A stretch of DNA of 64,000 bases from Agapanthus africanus (taxonomy: Eukaryota > Streptophyta > Magnoliopsida > Asparagales > Amaryllidaceae). Shown piece after piece: positions 35,099-47,200 of this stretch. Made by a program: the position numbers and the translations under genes. The notes under the pieces are model-generated. The model ran no database searches. It saw only the letters and a program-made list of their open reading frames with translations, and had not been told where the DNA came from. Each line of letters opens with the position of its first letter. The stretch's first letter is position 1. Location: the NCBI GenBank assembly GCA_030015575.1, contig JASDDO010000006.1, positions 323,254,361-323,318,360 on the forward strand, in the 5' to 3' direction.

Positions 35099-37504
35099 AC
35101 TCTATAAATCTTAATTAGCCAGTTTGCACTTATTTAGAGTTTCGATCAACCGATTTTTCTGAATCGCATTTCCAAATGCATACCCGCTGTTCGAATTTTA
35201 AAGTTGTTCAAATTTTTTTTCTAGTTCCATTAAAATTATGTGCAGGCAAACTAGAGTCTAGAAAAATTTTTGGGCACATGAGCCCAAAATTTGGCCGTGG
35301 AACCGCCGCCAAACATTCCATTTGGCCGCGGTTCCGCAGTCCAATTTGGGCCGTTGTACCCTAAATTTTTTCTGGTGCTCTATAGTATAAAAATGTGATT
35401 TTGGGGATATTTGGTTTTGACCCAGATTTGTTTGAGTACTGCTTTGTGCTTGGGGCCAATGCGGAAAGTTTTAATCGATCGAAATTTTGAATTCATGGCT
35501 TTCGATGCGTTTGTTTCTACGACCGTGAGTATCATAGCGCGGTACAATCCGACTGATTGCTATATGTACAATCAGATGGGTTTACGAACATGATATTCAG
35601 GTTGATATTCTGTGTTGCACTGATGTTATAGATTGATTGTTGTGATGGATAGCCTTGTGTGTGATGTTAGATATACAGTTCAGATTCATTTGTATATTCA
35701 TTATTGCGGGACGATCATCCGACATGTGGACTGCTGTTCCTGCCAGTTTGTATATTCTTTTATTGGGGCACGACCGGGTTGAGGTCGATGTCGCCGTTTC
35801 ATATATATTTTCTTTTTTGTACTAGGATTGCTCCGCAGAGGAGTGCTCGAATAGCCGGGTTCTAGAGGACAACGGATCCGCATCTTATGGCATTGAGACC
35901 GGGAGAGGCCTTAATCTAGAATTGGCGGGCTATTTCCCACACTCGTAGGGGTATAGGTTGACCCACGGAGGGGTGCTCAAGTTACCGGATTCCGTGAAGT
36001 GCTGGGTGACCCATTTACTTTGTTGATTGGGGTTGCCTCACTTCCGGGATTGGCGGGTAACTTGCCGCACTCGTAAGGGTCTAGGTTCTTTATTGCACTG
36101 GCTATCCATACGATCGGGGAACGTCGCGTCTCATTTACGGCTCAAATGAAACGTGAGGCTCATACTATTCCATATTGTTGTTCGCATGCTTGTGATGATT
36201 TTTATTTGCCTGTGATGACTATTATCTGCCTGCGATATTGATATATATATTATATATATTTAGTAGATACTTCTATATATTTTGTATCCGCGCTAGTTCT
36301 GCCCCCGCTCTGCCGTTAGTTAAATAAGCTAATGGTGCATGACGGGGCCCTGTGGTGAATGCGGATGGCATATAAAAAGTATGTTATTTTGGTTGTTTCT
36401 TTTATGGCCTAGAAACTTAAAATGATGGGAACGCATTATCTGAATCATGCAAGTAAAATAAACCTAAATGATGTTGTCGGAACCAATTTTAAAACTACCC
36501 GGTTTTCTTCAAAACTCATAGTCGTATTTTTTTGCTTTGTATAGAGGTATTCGGTTAGGAATATCCCACACCTCATTCTATGAGGGAAGAGCTTTGATCC
36601 CTTCACTGGGAGTTCGCTCTTAAGCAAAAGTTTATATTACTAGTTTTAAAAAGCGGAGCTTAAGCCACTCCATTTCAAAGCTGCTCGAGTTCTTTCAACA
36701 ATATCAAGTTCATTACGTTAAAGATTTTTCACCAAAAACCAGCCGTAGCCTTCCGTCATTTCAGACGGGTAGTGCCTAGTATTTATGCTATGTTTGTTGG
36801 CCTTCGTCAAGGCATAGTGTATGGTAGCTATGTGTTACTTTTCTGCAACATAGAGATGCATTAATCTAGGACAGTCATACAGCCTTATTGGCCTTCGTCA
36901 AGGGCGAGTACGAGTGGGTTTAGATTAATCAGGACAATGACGGGTAGAACTTGACTTTCGACTTATGATTTGTTGACCTTCGTCAAGGTCATAAGACGCA
37001 TGGGGCAAAAACCATATCGGGAGTTTCAAACATACGGAAAACTTGCCTAGTTTGCGCATACCTTCTGGAGTGTGGTGATTTTGGTCGGCTTCCGTCAAAG
37101 TTATCACATAATGATAGTTGGATTCCGATTTCCACTGATGAGTATGTATTACTCCTGGGGAGATTTTTCACTTCACAATTAGCTAAGTTATTAGGTGTCT
37201 AGAAAGTGTTAACGAGGTTACGCCTCCGCGGAAATGGGGTTATTAATTGGGTTCGTATGAAGGCACGAGGGACCTCCCTCGGAGTACCAACACTGGCCTG
37301 ACTGAACGGTTAGCGAACTTGTAAAGTGTAAATGATCCCGACTAGTTCTCCTTTTAGGGTTTGAAAGAGAATTCGAGGATACAGTGGGAGCCATCCTGAT
37401 TAGATAAAGTGAAAACCAATCTAATCTTGATAGAGTGCACGCTAAGTGTTTCTTTTCTCTCTCTATGGTACAACGACCTATGACTTACCTTAAAAACTCA
37501 TGAA
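35099..37504 (+). other. Copia leader region with diverged tandem repeats
   Basis: No coding frame is recognisable. Blocks near 35820-36110 (GCCGCACTCG-type words) and repeats carrying CCTTCGTCAAGG near 36801, 36892, 36977 and (as CTTCCGTCAAAG) 37088 recur in the paralogous element at 22840-24060. They look like an old array of about 90-110 bp units in the untranslated leader. Confidence 0.6.
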
Positions 37505-37509
37505 CCAAG
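37505..37509 (+). repeat. Target-site duplication, left copy (CCAAG)
   Basis: CCAAG immediately left of the Tat element, matching 60197-60201 exactly. Confidence 0.95.
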
Positions 37510-37573
37510 TGTTTCCTGATTTAAAATCAGGAAAGCTTCTGTGGAAAGCTTCTATGGAAAGCTTCAAAAGGGG

Positions 37574-38045
37574 GTCACGTGCTCACACGTGACTAGTGAT
37601 CACGTGTTGGCACGTGACACCTAAAAACGTCGTTAAGGCAAGTTCAATTCCCTGACTGCGAAGAAGGAAAAGAAAAGCTTCAAGGAGAGTCGCGTGCTCC
37701 CACGTGACCAGGGTCACGTGTTGGCACGTGACGTTTAAATACAAGCGTCAAAGGCACGTCGGGTAACTGACCAAGTCAAGAAAAAGGCTTCAGAAGAAGT
37801 CACGTGCTCCCACGTGACCAGGGTCACGTGTCGACACGTAACGTTCAAGACAACAGACCCGTTCTCCCGTTGAACCAAAGAAAGAGAGTTCAAACAAGGG
37901 TCACGTGCTCACACATGACCAGGGGGTCACGTGGTAGCACGTGATGTTTAAGCAGCAATCAGAAGACACAGCGCAGAAAGCTCGTTCCAAAGGGGGTCAC
38001 GTGCTCACACGTGACCATGGGTCACGTGGTCACACGTGACCGACT
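37574..38045 (+). promoter_or_regulatory. Dense array of CACGTG palindromes (G-boxes) in U3
   Basis: Paired words such as GTCACGTGCTCACACGTGAC, TCACGTGTTGGCACGTGAC and TCACGTGGTCACACGTGACC occur in five blocks spaced about 80-100 bp. I count about 17 CACGTG cores, plus a few one-base variants. CACGTG is the core bound by plant bZIP and bHLH factors. The array is upstream of the TATA box and repeats in the 3' LTR (56673-57144). A smaller group is downstream at 39058-39270. Confidence 0.75.
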
Positions 38046-38360
38046 TTCAAAACCCATTTTTGACGACAGAATTAAATTCTGAAGGAAATTCGAATCTTTC
38101 CAAAGGAAAGTAATTATTTGGGACTAATCAAATTAAAGATTCAGAGATGATTAAAGATCATCTATCTATGGAAAATCTCGGCTTTGGGAAAGATTTCCCC
38201 CTTAAATCTAACCAAAATATCAAAGGAGAATCTCTGAATTCAAGATCCAATGGTGAATAAAATTCACCTAATAATCCAAAGGCCCAAAATGAATTATGGA
38301 TGCAAATCAAATCTCCCAATGAAGATTCGTCAAAAAACTGATTGATGCGGCTGCCTCTCC

Positions 38361-38368
38361 TATAAATA
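38361..38368 (+). promoter_or_regulatory. TATA box of the 5' LTR
   Basis: TCCTATAAATAGGAGCC. Transcription would start about 30 bases on, near 38392, giving an R/U5 of about 2.7 kb. Confidence 0.75.
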
Positions 38369-38509
38369 GGAGCCAAAAGACACAAAGAGATATACATGCG
38401 CAGAGAAGAAAAGAGAAAAGGAGAAAAGCTTTGATACTTCGAAAAGACTCAGATCTTCTGCAAAAAAAACCCTAGGTAAGAAAGGGAAGGCATTTTGAAA
38501 GAAGCAGAA

Positions 38510-39580
38510 TTTAATTTTCAACAGAGTTTAACTCTGATAATATAAAAGCAGAAGAACTTATTTCTTCTCTCCTTGATAGAGGATCTGCAAAGTGCACATC
38601 TCCCCTTAAGGTTGAGAATTTAATTCTCAATGGGTTGAGATCCTGCCATGCAGATCCAAAACATAGAGAAGGAGTGCAAACTTGAGAATTTAATTCTCGC
38701 AGAACTATAGGAATTTAATTCCTCCAAAATAAAGTGGGGCTAGACCCTATATCATGGGAATTTAATTCCTTCAAAACAAAAAAAAGAGAAACAGGGTTTA
38801 ACCCTAATTAAAGAACTTAGTTCTGTTGAAACAACGATCATCATTTCCTCAAAAATTTTATTAGGGTTCAACCCTATTCAGCCCTTCACATAAACGGGGA
38901 ATTTAACTCCCGCAGAAAATTCAGAGTTAAACTCTATTCCAGAATACAAGTCTTCAAAAGAAAGAAGGATTTAATTCCTCTGAAATTAAAAAGTCTCCGG
39001 AATTTAATTCCTGAAAAAAGGAGTAACAAATCCTCTGAAAAAACCACATTAAGGCAGGGTCACGTGTCACCACGTGACCCCCCCTCAAAAGCCCTACAGA
39101 AAACCCCTTTGAGGCAGCACCCCACGTGACCCACGTGACTTTCAGCAGAAGCCTTAACGCATAGGCATTTGAATGCCCATCACGTGCTGACACGTGATGC
39201 TATCAAAAGATGCAGTAATTTCAGCAGAACAAATGGAGGAAGGGCGCTCTCACGTGCTGCCACGTGACCCCTCTTGTCTTAGTGTTTAACACTAAATTGA
39301 AACTCTCGCACTCAGTGTTAAAATATTGTTGGGCCTTAGTGCTCAACACTAATTAAAAAGCTTTATCTGCAGTGTTCAACACTGATTACCTTAGTGTTTA
39401 AATACTAATCTGAGATCTTCATTTGCAGTGTTCAACACTGATCTGTTTTAGTGTTTAACACTAATTTGAGAAGCCTTATTGCTGGTGTTTAACACCAATT
39501 ATTTCTTAGTGTTAAACACTAACTTGTTAACCGCATTCCCAGTGTTCAACACTGATTGCTCTATAGTGTTTAACACTAGG
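38510..39580 (+). repeat. Array of short palindromes with TTTAA or TTCAA centres
   Basis: First block: CAGAGTTTAACTCTG, GAGAATTTAATTCTC, AGGAATTTAATTCCT, AGGGTTCAACCCT, AGAGTTAAACTCT, GGAATTTAATTCC. Second block (39280-39580): TAGTGTTTAACACTA, CAGTGTTCAACACTG, TGGTGTTTAACACCA, TAGTGTTAAACACTA. The centre is conserved while the arms differ and still pair, about 20 words in all. The array is repeated in the 3' LTR (57609-58680), and similar words occur at 56070-56420. Confidence 0.8.
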
Positions 39581-39667
39581 CTTTGGCCCAATTGGCTAAA
39601 TGGATAGAGGCAAAGCCTCTCCTCCAATGGATCAGCAAAAAGTCAATGTTTCAGACCCGACTGGACT
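39579..39667 (+). other. tRNA-like block in U5
   Basis: GGCCCAATTGGCTAAATGGATAGAGGC resembles a tRNA D-arm and A-box, with TGGATAGAG as in plant tRNA-Arg. A CCT-containing middle and AAAAAGTC follow, then TGTTTCAGACCCG in the place of the T-arm. Pairing is imperfect, so it is a relic or mimic rather than a tRNA gene. The 3' LTR copy is at 58680-58768. Confidence 0.35.
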
Positions 39668-39839
39668 TAGCCCAAGCTGGCCATAAGTCCTCAATTTGTG
39701 ATTAACTGGGCTAATGGGCTCATAACATAATTAATCAGTCTCGACCCCAAATTGGGTCAGGGACTATTAAATCCATTCCGGTTCTAGGGTACATCTCTTC
39801 ACTCCTTTGAAACTTGGCATTGTAATCCCTCAATGTCTT

Positions 39840-40300
39840 CAAAGAGGTGACGGGTCCCGACGGCCACTCATGATATGGACTGTGGGGTCCTTAAACCCAT
39901 GCCTAATGCAAAATTCCTGGTTACGTGGAACACGGATAATGTCACTCTTTGACCCCGTGGGAAACGTCCAGAGCGGATCCTGGTCCTCGCAGAGCACGGC
40001 AGTGAACCCGTGTGAAGCATCCAGAGCGGAGCCTGGTCCTCGCCAAGCACGGCAGTGAACCCGTGTGAAGCATCCAGAGCAAATACCGGACTGTGGGGTC
40101 CTTAAACCCATGGACTACGACGTCCTTAACCTTGACCGAGATGTCTTAAAACTAACAATGGACCGCAATGTCCTTAAACTACCCACGGACCGCAATGTCC
40201 TTAAACTACCCATGGACCGAAATGTCCCTAAACTACCCACGGACCGCAACGTCCTTAAACTACCCATGGACCGCAACGTCCCTAAACTAGAACAATAGGG
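39840..40300 (+). repeat. GGACC-type hairpin repeats in U5
   Basis: Units of about 24-27 bp such as GGACCGCAATGTCCTTAAAC and GGACCGCAACGTCCCTAAAC, preceded by longer 'GCAGTGAACCCGTGTGAAGC' units. Both repeat families recur between pol and the antisense frames (50570-50840, 52168-52970, 53164-53450), so LTR and internal region share them. Confidence 0.75.
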
Positions 40301-41100
40301 CCCTCCATATGCTCTTTTGTCGGATCTAAACGGTCCCGTTTAAGTTGATCTTAGCCTCCAAAAATGGCTAACGCGTCCTTAAACCTTCAAACAGATTGGA
40401 CTACGAATCCCCTAAATTAACTCCGGCTCGAGGGTACATCTCTGAACTCCTCTGACATCCGTCGTTGTAATCTTTCAACGTCGTCAGAGAGGTGATGAGT
40501 CCCGATGGCCATACATACGATGGACCACTACGTCCCTAAACTGGAACATTAGAGTCCAAACACTCTTCTGTCGGATCTAAACGATCCCGTTAAGTTGATC
40601 TTAGTCACAAAGTTAGACTAACGTATCCTTAACAAACGTTTGAGTTGATCTTAGCCTCAAGCATGGCTGACGTATCCTCAAACCAAACCCCCCAAACCCA
40701 AATCTAAGATAATACGGATTTGGACTAGTCCACGCCCTACGGGCGACGACATAACTCAGTCTCCGTAAACAATCCACGGGCAGCAAAATACAAAACAAAC
40801 ACCCACGACACGAAGTGACCATCTGGAGAAGGAGAAAGTTGTTACCGCAACGCGGTAGCGTAATTAACTGCAGGGGCTTGCGCCTGCAGGGAAGAGCGTC
40901 CCCACAATCAAAAACCCCTCATTCGAGGGGGAATCTGACGAAGTCTGCTACATCGGACGCATCCGTCTAAACCTTCGATACATGGTGCCATAAATCAACT
41001 TGGCATCTTCGGAGAGGTGGACGGATAGCACCAATTAGCATCTGCCCCGAATCTCAGGCAAGACGCGGTGTCGCGCCGTCTTTCGGAGGGGAACAGATTC

Positions 41101-41118
41101 TGGCACGCCCGGTGGGAC
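41101..41118 (+). other. Primer-binding site of the young Tat element
   Basis: TGGCACGCCCGGTGGGAC starts 5 bases after the LTR. It begins TGG as required to pair with a CCA-ending tRNA, and its complement has a T-stem-like CCCAC next to a 7-base acceptor strand. Tat/Ogre elements typically use a tRNA-Arg; I cannot confirm which tRNA is meant here. Confidence 0.75.
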
Positions 41119-41248
41119 CTTTTCCTCTTTCCACTCCACACTTCGTGTGTCGTGATTCGCGAACCAATCGCGGTTCGCTAATAGTTGCCCTTGGGTCTCA
41201 AGGTACTGAGAATTGGCATCTTGCTTATTGCAGAAAGCAAAAGGATCG

Positions 41249-44200
41249 ATGGCTTTCATCCCTGCGAAATCCTCCAACTGCTCAGACGGCAACTGCAGCC
41301 GACGCTCTGCCTCGCCAGGAGATATAGCCTATGGACCCCAAGCTGCTTCGCTGTTCACAATGCCGATGGAACAGGTCACCCGCGCCACCACAGGATTGTT
41401 TTTTGGGACCATGATCCCGCCGACAAACTTTACCGTTCCAGTGCTGGCGAAGGAAACTCTCAAGAAGTCGGTCTTTGATCGTCTTACCCCTACCGCGGCT
41501 CCTCTCAACGAGTCGCCCAACGTCAACGCCTCGGTCTTCTCTAGACTGGGCCAGAAATCATGCGAGCTCATTACGGGGCCTACAATCTCAAAGAAGACTG
41601 CTTCTAAGAAAGTGAACACTCCCATACCCGAAATCGCCAAGGCAACCTCTCCAGCCAAAAAGTCGGTCTTTACAAGATTGACGGCTCCGGCCTTTGTCCC
41701 CGCTTCCCAGAGGACATCGGTCTTCGATAGGTTAACGCCAACAACAACCCCCCATCCACACAGGGGGCATGAAGAAACCATTCTTACCGCTGACCCTGCA
41801 CCGTCCGCTCGACACTCTCGACGTCGCCATTGGCGCCGAGTGAGGAAGGCTGGGGGCAACTCTCCCTCCGGATTGACCCCACCAGCCCCGGTGGCCGAAG
41901 TTAATGCCGCTGTTCCGACTGGGAACAGTTTTGAAATGCTAAATAAGGTGCGAAGGAATTCCCCTACGGCAGTACTGAAGAAATCTCCTCCCTTACTAAA
42001 AAAGGTGGTGGAAACAAAACCCGAACAGCCTCGATCTCCTCAACGGCTGTCTTCCAAAATTTATAAGGTTTGGCGACAAGCCCGAGATTCGATCATCGAT
42101 CCAAACTTCTCCCGCCAGCACAAGAAACTGAAAATCCAACCTGAAGCTGGTCACCAGGCTAAACCCCAAAAGGCTGTTGATCAACTGACTCATAAAAGGA
42201 GGAGGCCAGAGAGGACCCCACAGCATGCAACGACGGCTAAAAACACTAGGCCTAGACGCCCTAAGTCTGGGGGCATGATGGTCCACACTGTATACATGGC
42301 CTCGGGAAAGGAGGAGAGCCGCACTTCTACAGGCCATCGACCACTAACCCGATCCGTAACAAAATCCCAGGAGCAGCAACAAAAGCTCCAAGAAATGATG
42401 AATGCTATGGCCGCGCTCACCGGGCCAAAGGAAAGCCCAGAAGCGTCCTCAGACGCACGCCGGGAGGAAGAAACCGACGCTGAATTCCTTCGCCGAACAC
42501 TGGAGAAAAGGGACAAAGAGGCGGCTGAACAAGCGGCCAACATACAACGGATGGGCCTTCTCTTTCAAGATGTGATAGGAATGATGATCCAGCAAGACTT
42601 ACCAGCTGAAGATCCTCCGATTATTCTGGAGGACGACCGAGGAGAGACGTCAAATCCACCTCCAGCCCTCTCGACGGCCAAGGAAGAGACGATCTCTAAG
42701 GCTGACTTGGCTGACTACATAGCCCAGCAAATCCGAGTTCATCGCGCAACTGAGGCAGCTGGTCAGACCGTGAAAACCGGGCGGCCGTATCCGAGCTGGT
42801 ACGATCAAATCAAATACCCGCAAGGCTATACGATACCGAAATTCCATGTGTATAAGGGGACCGGCAATCCCCATCAACATGTCGCCCAGTTTCGGGCCCT
42901 ATGCGGTAACACCGGCGGTGACGATAAATTGTTGCTTCGCCAATTCGTGGGCAGCTTGTCAGAAACAGCGTTCGAATGGTATTCAGAACTCCCGAACGAT
43001 TCCATCAAAACGTTCGCTGAAATGGAGTTGTTGTTCACTCAGCGATTTGCAAGTGCCAGCGAACGCACTCCAATAACTGCACTTATTAACGCCAGGGTAA
43101 AACCGGGTGAAACCTGGGTCCAGTACGCTATACGCTGGCGGAACTTGTGGTCGAGATGTGAGCAGCGCATCGAGGAAGCACCTGCGGTGGGCATGTTCGT
43201 GGGAACTCTAGACCCTCACGCAACTATCTCCCAGTTTATGATGTTCTTTAAGCCAACCACATTCCAGGCTCTGATCGACAAGTTAGCTCAGATGGACCAG
43301 ATGGGTCATAGACCACCTACACCGAAGTCGGAACCTCGGAATGACAAGGGTAAAGGAAGGGCAACCTTTGTCGCGAATGCCCAACAGCAACCTAACGCCC
43401 CGAAATCGACGGATCAACTGGAGGAAAGACGCCGGTACTATAATGAGAAAATGAAGCGTCCCTACTCGTTCCCACAAGACAAGACGAAGCGGTTATTCGA
43501 GTTGGCAATACGCAACAGACTTATAAACCTACCAAATCCAAGGCGACCACCACACCCCACCGAGGTGAATAACTCCAACTACTGCCCTTATCATCAGACG
43601 GTAAGTCATCCGATTGAAGATTGCTTTGTCTTCAAAGGATGGATCGAAGATCAATACCTCCAGGGGAAATTTGTACTGTCCGAAAAGTGGAAGGTGAACC
43701 CACCACAACCACATACTCCTAAGAAGGCCGATACACCGGGGGCAACCTGCTCCTTTATCGAAGAAGCTCCATGGGAGGTCGTGCTATCAACGAAGACCAA
43801 AAGAATGCTGAGAGACCTCCATGCATGCCCTGCGATCGAATGGAAGGACCCTCTTGAACCTCAAATTATCGAAGGGATGTTGAAGCCCCGCCCAATTATA
43901 AAGACTAACGATAAGAGCCGAAATACTCACGTCCAACCGTCAAAATCTTCGAAGAAAAAGAAGAAGAAATCCAAGAAGTCCGTGAAGCTTGGAAACGAGC
44001 ACACGAACTTACAGAAGCAAATAGACGCGCTGGAAGAATACAATCAAAAGGCGCGAACTCCTGTCACACTGCAAGAGTTCCTCAACCATATCTTTCAAGA
44101 GGAAGATGAGGGGGAGAGCTCGTCGGATGAATCCGAAGGATATGTGGCGAGTTGTAACGTAATCTCCCACTCGTTTACCGATGATGGGAAAACTCCCGGC

Positions 44201-47200
44201 ACTAAGAAGATGGAGGCAGAGCCTGTACCAGAGTGTCCATGGCCAACGGACGAAATGATCGACGCTTTTCTAGACAAGATTCGTCTAAAATGTAAAGCGG
44301 ACCAGGAGCGTGAAATGACCACGCCGGAAAGAGCCAAATACGGACGACTGAACGGAAGAGTTGAACTACCTCCTCCAGAGCGAAAAGTATCCGAGGTAGA
44401 CAAGAAGATATTCAAGACGAGAAAAAGGTTTGCCAAAGCCGTGTCAATGGGGATGAAGCTACCACCCTCGGAAGGAAACACACACGATGGGGTAGAGACG
44501 CACCCTGACTATTGCACATATCATCGGAAAATCTCACATCCCACGGAGGAGTGCGACGCCTTTAAGATATGGTGGCAAGGATATGTTGCTCATCGGCAAC
44601 ATTTTAAGCGCATGAAACGCGAGACCCGTCGAGAGCGAAGAAGTACCGTCGATGGGCAAAACAGAACGACTGGCAACTGTTGCATGGTTAACGCCAGGGG
44701 GTCACAAGTTCTCACCTTTGGGAGCGACTCTGATGAAGAAATGGCTCTGGGCCCTCTCTTTACAGAATCCGTTCTAGGAAAAAAGGAGGAATCAGAGGCC
44801 TGCGAGAACATCCAGCTGCGCAACCGCACGCTCCCGGAGAAGAATCTCGGTCCCGTCGGCCGAAAAGATAAGGGAAAGGAAAAGGTCATTGAAGATATCA
44901 CTTTAGATGACCGGGTCATAAAAGAGCTAACTAACAAAGACCCTCCCAAAAAGGGTAAGGTGGACTATAACATCCTCGCGCACTTAAGGAAACTACCCTC
45001 TCAGCTTAGCATTCTTGATGCCCTTCTATTATCAAAAGAAGCGCGAGACTCACTCATTAAAGCGTTGCAAGAACCTGAACAATTCCAGGCCGTTCTCGCC
45101 ACTGAAAGGATGAAGGATGAACTGGAGGAAGTGCATACAGCCGATGTCACTTTCGGTGATGAAGACCTTCTCCTCGGGACGTGCGACCACAACCGTCCCC
45201 TATATGTCTCTGGATACTGCCATGACATCAAGATAGGTAAGATCTTAGTGGATAATGGATCCTCCGTCAACCTCCTTAATGTTCGGGTGTTGAAGGAAAT
45301 CTGCATGAGTGTGCAACACCTCGCTCGTGACAAAATTACTATCTCCGGTTTCGACTCTCAATCGTCACGGACTCTCGGATCTGTAATACTGACGTTACGC
45401 TTCGGACTTCTCGTCACAGACATCAAATTCCATGTCATTGACGCCAAGACCTGCTACAACGCCTTGCTCGGCCGTCCCTGGCTACACGAGTACAACATCA
45501 TCCCTTCTACACAACATCAGTGTATGAAATACTTCAAGGATGGTTTCGAGTACACTGTAACAGGCGAGTTAAACCCGTTTTCTGTGAACGAAGTCCGCAA
45601 ATACGAAGATGCGAAATACTTTTTGCCAGATTTCGAGGATACAGAAAGGTGTCGCGACCCGAAGGACAAAACCGCCGCCACCATTCCCGTTTTTGGGAGC
45701 GATACCGAAGAAGAGGAGGAAATAGTGTATACGGGGCCATCCCAACGCAACAACCTGGGGGCACCCACCCCCGTACCGGTCTTCGGGAGTGATTCGGAGG
45801 ACGAGGTTAACGTCGTGTTCTCCAATCGGCTGTCAATACAGGCACCCCTTTGCGATGACCATAGTCTGCAAATCACCATGGTACCGCAAGAACACTATAA
45901 GGATCTCGACGCGCTTCAAACCCACAGCGTGCAGGACCTGCAAACATTTTACGTCCCTCCCAAGCGAAGGGGTGAAAAGGTGATCCTATTCTATCAATCC
46001 TCAGAGTCGAAGATGGAGAAAGAGATCTGGCACGGCGTGGATGTTACACTTGACAGGCTCCAACCCATTCGTCTGCCTAGATACTATACAAATGGATTGA
46101 AGAAGTTATTGAAGCGCCAAGGAGTACCCTTAAAACAGACTGTGCGGCAGGCTCGGTTCTACAACAGGATTTGGGATGTCCCTGGGACCCAACGCAAATT
46201 GCCCAACGGAAAAATAGAAACACTTGGGCTTGGGTACGCGAGAACGGGAAAACAGGAGCGAGCCCACGGCAGCTACGCCATATATACCTTTGATGAAGAA
46301 GAAGGCGCCACGTCAGGAGAGACCAATCCCTCATCAAAACTAAACCCCGCGATCGAAGAGCCAAACCCGTTGTTTAAAAGACGAATAGGCAAGCCTACCA
46401 CGAAAGCGGATCAGAAAATTCGGGAAGATCACAACCACGAAGTGGCCATCTATGAGAAAGCCAGGACGCAACGTCTATTCCAACAAACTGCACAGGCTGC
46501 AAAAGATAAAGATGTTCACCATCGTCAACCCGTCATACGAAAGGCTCGACGCAGGGACGGGAATAAATTAAGAAGCGAAAAAAGAAGCCGACAACAACGA
46601 CGCAGGATTAGAGGGTTACGGGAATTGCGCGGCTCGGACTCGTCCCTCATGGAAAAGATGAGTCGAGCATACTCCTTCCCTCGAGACAAGACGGAACGGT
46701 TACTCAAGCTCGCCCTAAAACATCAGATGATCACGCTTCCAGAGTCTAGGCATCCTGAGCAGGCTAGCAGGGTCTCTCATCCGGGTTATTGCTCTTATCA
46801 CCGAGCCATAGGACATCCGACCGAAGATTGCTTCACCTTCAAGAACTGGGTCGAGGACCAGTACCGACGGGGCAGATTCGCTTTATCCGACGGTTGGAAA
46901 GTAACGCCGCCGCAAAGGCACGAGCCTAAAGCCACAAGAGCAGAACCGGATCCGCCTCAGTCTTGGGAGCGAGTTCGCACCTGTTATATGATTACGATAT
47001 TAAAAGAAGAGCCCGAGAACGAAGATGACCTTCCCCGGTGCTTCGAGAACAGCGATGACGAGTTGATCTCGGAATTTCCGCCCGCTCCGAAAGAACTGGA
47101 AGACGGTATACATACTACCGCAGATAACCTCAAGAAGATCGAGCTGGGATCGGCAGACGACCCGCGGCCGACATTTGTCAGCGAGCTGTTATCCGAGGAA

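Larger units (their letters stand above)
37510..41095 (+). mobile_element. 5' LTR (3,586 bp) of the young Tat element
   Basis: TGTTTCCTGA...GGGGAACA. U3 (to about 38390) holds a dense G-box array and a TATA box at 38361. The long remaining R/U5 contains TTTAA/TTCAA palindromes (38510-39580), a tRNA-like block (39579-39667), and GGACC...GTCC hairpin repeats (40100-40290). Open frames within it have no recognisable content. Confidence 0.95.

Noticed and set aside
38158..40822. Open frames in the young element's LTRs (also 57257-59923)
   Set aside because: They are duplicated because the LTR is duplicated. None has a recognisable motif, and several consist of the hairpin repeats.
41213..41248. 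Upstream TTG extension of gag-pol
   Set aside because: The 12 extra codons begin at TTG; the first ATG is at 41249 and an in-frame TGA is at 41207, so the ATG is the better start.
45517..45879. Antisense frames inside gag-pol
   Set aside because: Shadows of the strong sense frame; the domain content is all on the plus strand.
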